A DNA stretch of 64,000 nucleotides. Origin: JAHEEL01 sp963785245. GTDB taxonomy: Bacteria; Actinomycetota; Acidimicrobiia; Spongiisociales; UBA5794. The position numbers and the translations under genes were made by a program. Below the pieces are notes generated by a model. The model did not search any database, had not been told where the DNA came from, and worked only from the letters and a program-made list of their open reading frames with translations. The stretch lies in the NCBI GenBank assembly GCA_963785245.1, contig CAWAUO010000007.1, positions 100,490-164,489 on the forward strand, in the 5' to 3' direction. The first letter of the stretch is position 1; every line of letters begins with the position of its first letter. Shown in pieces: positions 34,602-43,714 of this stretch.

Positions 34602-34682
34602 GCCGGGCAGCGGGTCTTTTGAAACAACGCCCGTGGCACCACTACATTTCTGTCTTCAGCAAGCGCGCGCAAATGGGGAATC

Positions 34683-35267
34683 ATGGACCTGAGGGTCGCT
34701 GCCACCGGTGAAGTAGTCACCGTTCCTGCCGGGACCACGGCCGTCATCGGCGCGGATCCGTCGGCAACAATCCGTGTCGCTCGACCCGGTATCTCACGGC
34801 GCCACGCCGTCGTGAAGTACGACGGCTCTCAGTGGGTGCTGCAGGATGCCTCCAGCCGCAACGGAACGTTCTACAACGGCGCCCGCATCCAGTTCCTGGA
34901 CATCAAGGGTCCGACGACCGTCCTCCTTGGCCATCCCACCGAAGGCACGGAGGTCCAACTCACGCCGATCGCCACTCCCGGCTCGAGGGCCCCGACGGCC
35001 GGTTCGCCTGGTGCCGCGACAAGGCCGGCTCCCGGCGCCACACCGCCTGCCCCGGCAGCAACACCCCCACCGGCGCAGCGCACCCGCGTTGCTCCGACAA
35101 CGCAGGCTGCACCGGGAAATTCGGATCCTCGCCTCGATGACCTCGTGTCGGCCCTCAACGACACGATGAAATCGATCAAGGGTCTCACCTGGTCTGTCTG
35201 GGCGATGATCGCCGTAACCGCTGTTCTGGCAATCCTGACCCTCTTCGTCGGGATCATCGGGAACTAG
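34683..35267 (+). CDS. FHA-domain protein with C-terminal membrane anchor
   Basis: Protein of 194 residues, starting at the ATG after GGGGA. A forkhead-associated domain (about 1-90) shows ISRRHAVVKYDGSQWVLQD and SRNGTFYNG, the phosphothreonine-binding signature. A Pro/Ala-rich linker (100-145) leads to a single C-terminal membrane helix (WAMIAVTAVLAILTLFVGII). It probably docks a Ser/Thr-kinase-phosphorylated partner at the membrane. It follows devS by 81 bases, so read-through is possible. Confidence 0.9.
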   Translation: MDLRVAATGEVVTVPAGTTAVIGADPSATIRVARPGISRRHAVVKYDGSQWVLQDASSRNGTFYNGARIQFLDIKGPTTVLLGHPTEGTEVQLTPIATPGSRAPTAGSPGAATRPAPGATPPAPAATPPPAQRTRVAPTTQAAPGNSDPRLDDLVSALNDTMKSIKGLTWSVWAMIAVTAVLAILTLFVGIIGN

Positions 35268-35304
35268 CTCGGAGCCACGAGCGGTGAGGTCCGAGCCCGA
35301 ATCG

Positions 35305-36162
35305 CTAGTCGTCGTCTGAGGCTGTCCGGAGGTACTTCTCCACCTCAGCGCCGATCTCGTCGGCCGGCAGAACCTGAAGCGGAGTTACGAGTTCCGGACG
35401 GTCTTCCTGCATCTGCTCGAGCCGCTCAACGTATTGGCGTGCATCGTCGCGTCCACCGAGATCTACCTCGATCTGTTCGAGTTGGGTCGATGCCTCCAAC
35501 GCCAGGTCGCCGATGGGGAATCGCACGTCCACCTGGCCGCCGACCCGTTCAATGAGGCTCAGCGCACCGGGGTGGAAGGGAGCCTGCAAATAGTGCGGCA
35601 CCTGCGCCCAGTACCCGATCGCCGGGATGCCGGCATCCGCAACACCTTGCCGCAGAACACTGACGGCGGCCCCCGGCACCACGAGATCGTCGGGCAGCAC
35701 CTCATCGCCCTCGCGCAGCAGAGCCTCGTCCGACGTCGTGCACACGACCCGTACCGGACGCGTGTGCGGCACTGGTGCCGGTACCGCACCGAGGGTCACG
35801 AACTTCTTGACGCCGTAGCGTTCGGTCAACCCCACGAACTCCCCGATCAGCTCCTTCCACCGGAAATCGGGTTCGTTCCCAACGACGAAGAGCAGGTCAA
35901 CGTCGTCGACCGTTCGGTGAATGATCTCGAGGCGGGGCCAGACCGTCTCGATGAGTTTGCCGGCGGAGAAGTGCAGCGTTGGGCGCGACGAGCGGTAGTC
36001 GAACAGGGCGTCGGCCTCGAAGGCAGCGATCACATCCCCACCGTCGGACATTCGATCTGCGGCATCTGTGCCGACGGATGCAGCATCGACCCAGCCCGAC
36101 ATCGCCAGCAGCATGATCGGATCATTGAGGTCGAGATCGGTTGCGAAGGAAATCAGTGTCAT
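35305..36162 (-). CDS. PAC2-family protein
   Basis: Protein of 285 residues of the PAC2 (proteasome assembly chaperone 2-like) superfamily. The ATG at 36162 is used; a GTG one codon upstream is possible. Recognisable blocks are LLAMSGWVDAASVG, DALFDYRSSRPTLHF, LLFVVGNEPDFRWKEL, VTLGAVPAPVPHTRPV and the C-terminal EVEKYLR. Actinobacterial members are widespread next to proteasome or core genes and are not proven chaperones. A Bpa proteasome activator gene lies two genes away, which is interesting but may be coincidence. Confidence 0.88.
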   Translation of the reverse strand: MTLISFATDLDLNDPIMLLAMSGWVDAASVGTDAADRMSDGGDVIAAFEADALFDYRSSRPTLHFSAGKLIETVWPRLEIIHRTVDDVDLLFVVGNEPDFRWKELIGEFVGLTERYGVKKFVTLGAVPAPVPHTRPVRVVCTTSDEALLREGDEVLPDDLVVPGAAVSVLRQGVADAGIPAIGYWAQVPHYLQAPFHPGALSLIERVGGQVDVRFPIGDLALEASTQLEQIEVDLGGRDDARQYVERLEQMQEDRPELVTPLQVLPADEIGAEVEKYLRTASDDD

Positions 36163-36191
36163 CACTGCCGACGTTACTCAGCTCCGCGTTG

Positions 36192-38012
36192 TCACGCCGA
36201 CGGGAACCCGGCAGCGGCCGCCTCCCGGTCCATTCGCTCGGTTACTCGCCCCCGAAGCTGCTGGAAGAACTCACGGGTATTGAACGGCTCGAGACCGGAG
36301 GCACCCATTGGGTCGTGCGCCTCGGAGGGAAGCCGGTAGTCGTCGACCTCAAAACCGCGTCTCCGCTCGTTCGCATAACCCCGCAGTTGGGTTCGCATCG
36401 CCGCGGCCCTGAGATCGTCGCCGGTGATGTCGAGTCCCGTCGCGATGCGGAGCGCATCGGCTTCGAACTCGGGGCTTGCGTTCGCGAACTTGCACAGGCC
36501 GGTGAAGTCGTCGATCAGATAGAGCGGCCCAGTCTCCGTGATGGCATCCACCCAGTAGTCGAGATCCGTCTGCCGTTCCATGGCATAGAGCATGAACGTG
36601 CGCATCGACATGTGCCCACCGGCCAGGGCCCACGGGAACCCCGGATTGATGTGCGGCTCGTATGCGGGATACTCAAGCCCCTTCGAGTGCATCGCATACC
36701 CCGTCTCCTCCAACTGGTCGGCAAGGCGTTTCACACCACCGCCGAGGTCGGGCAGGAGTCCGTCGGACACGGCCTGAATCGCCGCCATCACCCCGCCCGC
36801 GTCGCCGTAGGCCAGACCGCCAAGCAGGTCGGCGTCGTGGCGCCGGTTGTACTCCATGACGTACCCGAGGGTGACTCCGAGCGAGATCGAGTCCAGCCCC
36901 AGCTCGTCGGAGAGGTGAATGAGAGAGAAGGCTGCATCGGCGTCGTAGATACCGAGATTCGACGACAGCAGAGCGATCGGTTCGTAGTCCACCTTCGCAC
37001 GGAAGCGCCCCGTCCCACCGTCTGGTTCCTCGTCATAGACGTTCTTGTGGCAGCGAATGCCACACAGGTAGCACCCCTCCGCCCTGACCTCGTACGGCCC
37101 ATCCTCGACCGATTCCCGGTAGAGCGTCGTGCCGGCGTCGGTGCCGGTCGGAGCAAAGTTGAGTTCCGGAAGCGCCTGCTCTTCATGCATCCACTTGAGC
37201 GTTCGCCATGTCCCGCCGCGGTCGTGTTCGAGATCCCGATACCTGGCACTCCCCGGCCCCAGGTTGATCTCGCGATTGATGTCGCGCAGGCCGCGTTCGC
37301 GGACAGGATCTGGACCGTCGGCTGCGATCGCCCACAGATTCTTCGAGGCCATCACACCGCCGTATCCACCCCGCCCGCAGAACCGCTGCTTGGCATCGCC
37401 GCTTTCCAACTGGTTGTCCGTCGACAATCCGATGGCGGCATAGCGCACGGTCTCGTAGTGCTCCGAGGCAGGTCCGATGGATGCGAAGTGCGCCTGGGGA
37501 TAGCGCCCATGAAGCTCCTGGATACGTTCGTTGATGGTGTGCCCTGCCAGGTTCGACGCGTCAAGGAAGTCGAACCGGACGGGTCCGTCATCGGATCCCG
37601 GCGTGAGGTGAATCAGCGTTGGTTGCTCGGCCCGGCCCGTGAAGATCACCTCGTCGACGCCGAGGCCGCGGAGCTTGGTCCCGAAGTGCCCACTCCCCGC
37701 GCTCCACATGAGGCCGGGAGCGCCGCTGTCGGACACCTTGAGGGGCGAGTAGCCGTGGAAGAACGTTCGCAGACCGGTCATCACGCGGGTACCGCTCAAC
37801 AGGCCGAGATTCATCACAAGCGGTGCGGACGGGTCGTACGGGTCGTCAACCTCGACAGCGGTGAGTAGCTTCGTGGCACGAGCGATTCCACCGAGAGCGT
37901 CCTCGAGATCTTCAGCAGGGACCGACTCGAAGCGGACCGTTTGGTCCCGGAGGTCCACGTGGTATCGGTGAATCATCACCGATGTAACCGGCAACAGCAC
38001 CCGCTCCTGCAC
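36192..38012 (-). CDS. Aldehyde:ferredoxin oxidoreductase (tungsten) family enzyme
   Basis: AOR-family tungstopterin enzyme, 606 residues, starting at a GTG with GAGGGA just upstream; an ATG 12 codons later (MIHRYHVDL) fits the family N-terminus too. The cofactor-binding N-domain has SAGSGHFGTKLRGLGVDEV and FCGRGGYGGVMASKNLWAI. The 4Fe-4S ligands are CYLCGIRC near residue 316 and a late cysteine in TGLCKFA near 506. AORs oxidise aldehydes with ferredoxin, or reduce acids in reverse. There is no adjacent ferredoxin or AorA-like electron-transfer subunit. The nearby moiety genes for pyranopterin synthesis are also outside the window. Confidence 0.93.
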   Translation of the reverse strand: MQERVLLPVTSVMIHRYHVDLRDQTVRFESVPAEDLEDALGGIARATKLLTAVEVDDPYDPSAPLVMNLGLLSGTRVMTGLRTFFHGYSPLKVSDSGAPGLMWSAGSGHFGTKLRGLGVDEVIFTGRAEQPTLIHLTPGSDDGPVRFDFLDASNLAGHTINERIQELHGRYPQAHFASIGPASEHYETVRYAAIGLSTDNQLESGDAKQRFCGRGGYGGVMASKNLWAIAADGPDPVRERGLRDINREINLGPGSARYRDLEHDRGGTWRTLKWMHEEQALPELNFAPTGTDAGTTLYRESVEDGPYEVRAEGCYLCGIRCHKNVYDEEPDGGTGRFRAKVDYEPIALLSSNLGIYDADAAFSLIHLSDELGLDSISLGVTLGYVMEYNRRHDADLLGGLAYGDAGGVMAAIQAVSDGLLPDLGGGVKRLADQLEETGYAMHSKGLEYPAYEPHINPGFPWALAGGHMSMRTFMLYAMERQTDLDYWVDAITETGPLYLIDDFTGLCKFANASPEFEADALRIATGLDITGDDLRAAAMRTQLRGYANERRRGFEVDDYRLPSEAHDPMGASGLEPFNTREFFQQLRGRVTERMDREAAAAGFPSA

Positions 38013-38080
38013 GATCCCTCATCCCTTCAGTCGATCGTCGCATCGTAGCGATTGGCTCCGGTGCGCCGATCGAACGAGCG

Positions 38081-38578
38081 CTAGAGGTACAACCCCGTCT
38101 GCTCCTCGGCGGCCGGTGGCGCCAGGGCGTGCCGACGCTGCATCTGCTCGAGTTGGGCCTGAGCCGACATCTGCTGGGTCCATAGCGACGCCTGTATCCC
38201 CTGGAAAAGACCTTCGAGCCACCCAATCAACTGGGCTTGCGCCACCCTGATCTCCGGCTCGGTCGGTGTCTCGCCCTCAAGCGGGACGAAGATCGCATCG
38301 AGTTCTTCCTTGAGGTCGTCGGAGAGCACATCGCGCAGTTCCTCGATCGAACGGTGGTACACGGCGAGCAGTCGCTGGCGACCTAGATCATCCATACCGG
38401 ACGCCCGCACTTCCTCGAGCATCGCCCGAGTCATCGAAGCGATCCGGATCAGCTTCGAGGGTTCGCTCACGAACGTGCCCTCGTCCTCCGGTTCGTCGGC
38501 GGCCACGGGATCGACTACCTGCGCAGTAATCGGCTCTTCGGCCTTGGGCGTTGATGTCGCATCGGTCTCGTTTTCCAT
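38081..38578 (-). CDS. bpa: Bacterial proteasome activator
   Basis: ATP-independent 20S proteasome activator (Bpa/PafE), 165 residues. The helical core includes KLIRIASMTRAMLEEVRAS, YHRSIEELRDVLSDDLKEE and AQLIGWLEGLFQGIQASLW. The C-terminus ends in GLYL, matching the GQYL-type HbYX motif that docks into the proteasome alpha ring. The start is the ATG at 38578 (MENETDATS). Longer readings upstream are antisense shadows of the penicillin acylase gene. This implies the genome encodes a 20S proteasome. It is divergent from the acylase gene by 51 bases. Confidence 0.94.
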   Translation of the reverse strand: MENETDATSTPKAEEPITAQVVDPVAADEPEDEGTFVSEPSKLIRIASMTRAMLEEVRASGMDDLGRQRLLAVYHRSIEELRDVLSDDLKEELDAIFVPLEGETPTEPEIRVAQAQLIGWLEGLFQGIQASLWTQQMSAQAQLEQMQRRHALAPPAAEEQTGLYL

Positions 38579-38629
38579 GACCCCATGGTACGGCGGCGCG
38601 GCCCGAGCCGAGACGGTACCCTCGAATCC

Positions 38630-41169
38630 ATGACGGATGCAGCAGCGCCGAGCGACGGGCAGAAGCGGTCGCGCGCATGGTGGAAGGTTCTCCTCGTTGC
38701 GGCCGCCGCGTTCCTCATCGTCGTGATTGTCGGAGTTGCGCTCTTCATGCAGGTGTCGGTGCGGCGGGCATTCCCCGACGTCGACGGCGAAGTCGCGATC
38801 GCCGGACTCGACGCGAGCGTTGAGGTCATCCGCGACGACATGGGTGTCCCCCACATCTACGCGTCCAGCACACACGACGTGTTCATGGCACAGGGCTACG
38901 TCCACGCCCAGGAACGGTTCTGGCAAATGGACTTCTGGCGCCACATCGGTGCCGGGCGTCTCTCCGAGATGTTCGGCGAGTCGCAAGTCGAGACGGACAC
39001 GTTCCTCCGCACCCTCGGTTGGCACGAGATCGCCGAGGCCCAGTATGCGGCGGCCCCGCCGGACATGCGGGCGATCATGGACGCCTATGCCGACGGCGTG
39101 AACGCCTACCTCGCAACCCAGTCCCCTGCTGACCTCAGCTTCGAGTACACCGTGCTCGAGTTCACGAACCACTCCTACACGCCCGAGGTATGGACTCCGG
39201 TCGACACCCTCAGTTGGGGCATCGCCATGGCCTGGGAGTTGCGCGGCAACATGGACTCCGAGATCGAACGGGCGATGCTGCTCGGTACGCTCACCGATTC
39301 GCAGGTTGCCCAACTCTTCCCTCCGTACCCGGGTGACATCAACCCATACATCGTCTCGGCGGAAGAGAACGCGGCCAACCTGGTGACCACCATGGCTGCC
39401 TCGCTCCACTCGACCCCCGCGATTCGCTCAGCGCTGTCATCCGCTCACGAGAACATCGATCTCCTCGCCACGCTCGGCGCATCCGCGCCCGAGACCGGGA
39501 TCGGGTCGAACTCCTGGGTCGTCTCCGGTGCCCGGTCACCGACCGGATCGCCGATTCTCGCCAACGATCCCCACCTCGCGATCCAGATGCCGTCGATCTG
39601 GTTCCAGAACGGCCTCCACTGCACCGACGTATCCGCCGCCTGCCCGTTCGATGTCGCCGGCTTCTCATTTGCAGGCGTACCAGGCGTGATCATCGGTCAC
39701 AATGCCAACATCGCGTGGGGCGTCACGAATCTCGGGCCCGACGTCCAGGACCTCTACGTCGAGAAGGTGAACCCCGGCAACCCAAACCAATACGAAGTCA
39801 ACGGCGTGTGGGTCGACATGGACGTCCACGAGGAGACCATCGCCGTCGCCGGCGGCGACCCCGTCACAGTCGAAGTCAAGGCGACACGCCACGGGCCGGT
39901 CATTTCCGGCTCGTATGAGGCCTTGGACGATTTCGCCGACTCAGGTAGCGCTCCTCCGGAGCCCTATGCGATCGCGTTGCGGTGGACGGCGCTCGAGTCG
40001 AACCCGGGAATCGTTCAGGCGTTCATCGGCCTCGACATGGCGCAAGACTGGGACGACTTTCGCGCCGCGCTCTCGACGTTCACCGTTCCGGCCCAGAACT
40101 TCATCTACGCCGACACCTCGGGGAACATCGGCTACCAGGCACCGGGGTTCGTCCCGATCCCGCGGGCAGCGACGGGACACTTCCCGTCCCCGGGTGGACC
40201 GACGACTACGAGTGGAGCGGATACATCCCGTTCGACGAACTGCCACGGTCGTACAACCCGGAGAGCGGCTACATCGTCACGGCAAACAACGCCGTTGTCG
40301 ACGACACCTATCCCTACCACATCACCTACGACTGGAATCACGGTTATCGAGCCAGGAGGATCGTCGATCTCGTCGGGTCCAATAGCGGCATCGGCCTCTC
40401 GGAGCATGGTTCGATTCAGTTCGACTCGTACAGCCTCAACGCGCAAACGGTCGTGCCGTATCTGACGGCGCTTGATTCCTCGCTCAAGGGTGTGCTTTCC
40501 GCGTGGGATCTCGGGAACCAAGCCGACTCCAGCGCCGCGGCGGCGTTCAACGCTGTCTGGACTCGCCTGCTCGAATACACGTTCCACGACGACCTGCCCG
40601 AGGACTACTGGCCCAACGGGGCGGGACGCTGGTACACGGTCGTTGGAGCGATGCTCGATGATCCGTCCGATCCGTTCTGGGATGACAAGACGACATCCGA
40701 TGTCGAGGACCGTGACATGATGCTGTCGAAAGCCCTTGCCGCCGGCTTCAGCGATCTGGACGAATGGTTCGGCGACAACCCCGCGGACTGGCGCTGGGGT
40801 GACCTGCACCTGTCGGTCTTCCGGAACCAGACGCTCGGAGATTCCGGGATCGGCCTCATCGAGGACCGCTTCAATCGGGGCCCCTATAAGACGTCGGGCG
40901 GCGCGGACCTCGTCAACGCGACCGGTTGGACCGCGTTCGAAGGGTTCGAGACCACCTGGCTGCCTTCGATGCGGATGCTGGTCGACCTCGGTGATCTCTC
41001 CAGATCGTTGACGACCCACACGACCGGCCAATCAGGCCACGCCGACCACCCCCACTACGACGACATGATCCCCCTCTGGCTGGCAGGCGAGTACTCCCCC
41101 ATGAACTGGACCCGCCCCCAGATCGAAGCCGCCGCAGAGGCCACACAGACCCTGATCCCGGGTGAGTAG
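38630..41169 (+). CDS. Penicillin acylase (S45 N-terminal nucleophile) family protein, frameshifted
   Basis: Ntn-hydrolase of the penicillin/AHL acylase family, about 845 residues once one frameshift is corrected. A signal anchor (VLLVAAAAFLIVVIVGVALF) precedes the alpha chain. Self-cleavage would fall before the serine of GIGSNSWVVSGA, which becomes the N-terminal nucleophile of the beta chain (SGSPILANDPHL-like block follows). The frame is lost at about 40183-40195 (TTCCCGTCCCC, apparently one G missing) and resumes in another frame through the end (SGYIPFDELP to QTLIPGE). Both sides are intact, so I treat it as one gene with a probable sequence error. Substrates could be amides, lactones or beta-lactams. 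Confidence 0.88.
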
Positions 41170-41175
41170 GGAAGC

Positions 41176-41202
41176 CGCCAGTCGCCAGTCGCCAGTTGCC
41201 AG
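41176..41202. repeat. Tandem heptamer repeat (CGCCAGT) x4
   Basis: CGCCAGT three times then TGCCAG, directly after the acylase stop. It is the same heptamer family as at 2534-2561 and 50383-50402. Confidence 0.7.
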
Positions 41203-41254
41203 ATTCTCCGCGTCAGCACCGGTTTGTGTCACACCCGGGAGATAGGTTGCGGGG

Positions 41255-42389
41255 ATGGGACACCATGATCTCGCCACCGCAACGATCGAGCAGGAATTGC
41301 TCCAGGGCGAGGCCGACATCGCCCGAATCCGCGGCCGACAGATGTCCCTGCTGCGGGAACTCGACCGGCGCCAGGTTGCGTTGCGTGATGGGCTTCGGTC
41401 GTTGAAGGAGTGGGCGGCGGGTCGGATGGATCTGGCTCCTGAGACGGCTGGGATGCTGGTTGCGACGGCGTGGCGTCTGCAGGATCTGCCCGACGTCGAT
41501 GAAGCCGTCACTTGGGGTGTGATCGGGTTTGATCGGGCCGTTGCCGTCTGTCGGTTCGCGGGCCGCAACGACTCGTTGGACATTCTGGGTGAGACGGCGG
41601 GGTTTGATATTGCGGGGATCCGGATCCGTGCCGCCCGCCGGCGGCGTATGGCGCCGATCGATGAAGAGATCGCGTTCGACCAGCGCTCTGTGTCGGTGCA
41701 GGCGAACCTCGACGAATCATCCTGGACCCTGTCGGGTCGCCTCCCCGGCTATGCCGGCCGGGTCGTCGTCCAAGCCTTCGAAGCCAGAGCCGACCGTTTC
41801 CCGTACGGACCCGCAGCGAATCCGTCGCGGACGACGAGGAATGCGGATGCGTTGTGGGCGATCAGCCAAGACGCGATCAGAGGAACCGACGGAGCCACGG
41901 TTGAGAACCATGTGCCCGGTGGTGTCGGTGTTTGTCGACGCATCCGAAGCCGCAGCCACGAACGGTGAGGCCGGTGTCACGGTTGCGGCGGGGCCGCAGG
42001 TCGGACCGAACACGCTCGCAGCGATCCTGTGTGACGGGATCGTGGAAGTCACGGCCCGTACCCCGGACGGGACACCGCTCGCCGTCGGACGCCGGTCACG
42101 GGTGATTCCGCCCCGTCTCAGACGGTTCATTCTGCATCGTGACGGCGGGGTCTGCACCATCTCAGGCTGCGTCAGCCGGTATCGCCTGCAGGTGCACCAC
42201 GCCACGCCGTGGTCCCAGGGCGGACGGACGGATCCGGGGAATCTGTCGACGGTGTGTTGGTTCCACCACCACGTCGTGATCCACGGCCACGGCTTCACCA
42301 TCGACCCCACCTCGCCACCCCAGAGACGACGCCTCACCCGACCGAGAAGCCACGCACCACCCCGCCGCACCACCTGGCGAGTCGCGTGA
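41255..42389 (+). CDS. DUF222/HNH endonuclease-domain protein, frameshifted
   Basis: Actinobacterial DUF222-HNH protein (13E12-like family) in two overlapping frames. The N-terminal DUF222 part runs from the ATG at 41255 (LATATIEQELLQGEADIARI, LLRELDRRQVALRDGLRSL). The C-terminal part continues in another frame from about 41920 with VVSVFVDASEAA and an HNH nuclease domain (RRFILHRDGGVCTISGC, LQVHHATPWSQGGRTDPGN, LCWFHHH-like). The switch lies between about 41900 and 41935. Zinc cysteines and catalytic histidines are kept, arguing against long decay. These multi-copy genes may be selfish elements, so genuine inactivation remains possible. Confidence 0.8.
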
Positions 42390-42410
42390 CCGAGTAGCCG
42401 AGTAGCGGAG
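42390..42410. repeat. AGTAGCCGAGTAGC repeat copy after the HNH gene
   Basis: CCGAGTAGCCGAGTAGCGGAG begins directly after the HNH gene stop, and the unit continues loosely as GGAGTGGCGGAG. Confidence 0.6.
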
Positions 42411-42638
42411 TGGCGGAGCAGTGCGGGGTCGTGTCGTGGCCTCTCTCACGCAGCGGGAGAGGAGCGAACACCGGCCGCCAGGCCCGAACGCAGCGAAGAG
42501 GGCCGCCCTCGGAGAGACCACCTCAAGCCCGACCTTTCCATCAGCGTGCGCTGGACCTCATCGACCCGATCCCAGCCCCCACCCCGCCCCCTCTGCGATC
42601 GAGCAGCCGCCCGATCGAGTCTCCCCCACCTGACTGCG
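42390..42638. other. Noncoding repeat-rich gap
   Basis: Noncoding sequence between convergent genes. It starts with an AGTAGCCGAGTAGC repeat (42390-42410). A hairpin CCTCTCTCACGCAGCGGGAGAGG lies near 42441-42463, and the remainder is C-rich. The hairpin plus GCGCAGCGA-like sequence faintly resembles the left arm of the inverted repeat at 25464. No gene is seen. Confidence 0.5.
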
Positions 42639-42662
42639 GTGGAGACGAAGAACCGTCTCCAC
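42639..42662. terminator. Bidirectional hairpin terminator candidate
   Basis: Perfect 9-bp stem GTGGAGACG/CGTCTCCAC with loop AAGAAC, touching the stop codon of the antiporter gene. There is no T-run, so termination would be weak or Rho-assisted. Confidence 0.6.
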
Positions 42663-43631
42663 TCAGATGAACGCGTAGACCGCGTATGCAACGAACGCCG
42701 CGAGGAGGATGGCTCCTTCGTTTCGGCTGATCTTCTGGCCGGTGAATGAGAAGATGCCGGCGATCAGAGCGGAGGCGACCATGAGTGCGAGAGGCACGAC
42801 CGTGATCTCGGTGAGGGCGCCGGGTCCAAGGACCGCGGCGAGACCGATGACACCGAGCGAGTTGAAGATATTGGAACCCAATACGTTGCCGAGGACGAGT
42901 TCCGGTTCCTTGTGCCGAGCGGCGGAGATACCGGCCGCCAGTTCAGGAAGGCTGGTGCCGACGCCCGTGATGAGGCCGAGGAATACAGCGGAGAGCCCGA
43001 AGTACTCCCCGAATCCGACGACACCGTCAAGCAGGGAGTCCGCAGCGATCACGGTCACGATGAGTGCCGCCACGCCGATGAGAATCTCCTTGCCGACTTC
43101 TCGGCGCCACTCATGCCGGCCCTTCGGAGCGTCGTCATCGACGTCGCCGGCATCCCTGACCTGAGCCATGACCGCATCCGGATCTTCGCTCGACCAGCGA
43201 ATCATCAGCCAGATTGCAACGCAGAGGAGTCCCAGCAGCACGAACCCCTCCCACGCGCTGAGCCAGGAATTTCCGAGAGACGCGGTGAGAACCCCAACAG
43301 CGGCGAGCATCAGGGCGCCCTCGCGCTTGATGATCCTGCGCCTCGCGATGATCGGCGTCAGCAGCGCTGCAGACCCGAGCACCAATGTGAGATTCGACGT
43401 GTTCGAACTGAGCACATTGGCGACGGCCAGGTCGAGTTCGCCTTCGAGCGCAGCAATCGCGGAGACCACGAATTCAGGGACCGACGTGCCGAAGCCGACG
43501 ATGACAGCACCGATGAGCACGACCGAGACACCGAAGGCGCGAGAGATGCGCACGGCGGACTTGACGAGGCGATCTGCCGCGTAGATCAAAGCGACGAGAC
43601 CGATGATGATTCTGATGGCGTCGAGGAGCAC
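42663..43631 (-). CDS. Calcium/sodium antiporter (YrbG/CaxA family)
   Basis: Cation/Ca2+ exchanger of 322 residues with ten or so membrane helices in two inverted halves. The alpha repeats are IVGFGTSVPEFVVSAIAAL with SSNTSNLTLVLG and ITGVGTSLPELAAGISAA with GSNIFNSLGVIG; both carry the ion-binding acidic residue. A charged cytoplasmic loop (SSEDPDAVMAQVRDAGDVDD) links the halves. It starts at a GTG. It is divergent from nhaA by 83 bases, so two sodium-coupled antiporters share one promoter region. Confidence 0.94.
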   Translation of the reverse strand: MLLDAIRIIIGLVALIYAADRLVKSAVRISRAFGVSVVLIGAVIVGFGTSVPEFVVSAIAALEGELDLAVANVLSSNTSNLTLVLGSAALLTPIIARRRIIKREGALMLAAVGVLTASLGNSWLSAWEGFVLLGLLCVAIWLMIRWSSEDPDAVMAQVRDAGDVDDDAPKGRHEWRREVGKEILIGVAALIVTVIAADSLLDGVVGFGEYFGLSAVFLGLITGVGTSLPELAAGISAARHKEPELVLGNVLGSNIFNSLGVIGLAAVLGPGALTEITVVPLALMVASALIAGIFSFTGQKISRNEGAILLAAFVAYAVYAFI

Positions 43632-43714
43632 CGGACCCTTCCCGAGAAGTGGTGGGATGGTACCCGGCTGCGGCGAAGGTGAACCGTCCCGACACCACTA
43701 GCCTCCCTTGTCGC

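Noticed and set aside
38585..38629. Earlier ATG for the penicillin acylase
   Set aside because: The added 15 residues are arginine-rich and would overlap the divergent bpa promoter; the ATG at 38630 places the charged N-terminus and anchor normally.
42421..42638. Short proline- and arginine-rich frames in the gap after the HNH gene
   Set aside because: No start site, no motif, and several overlapping frames of equal length, which is typical of repeat-rich GC sequence.
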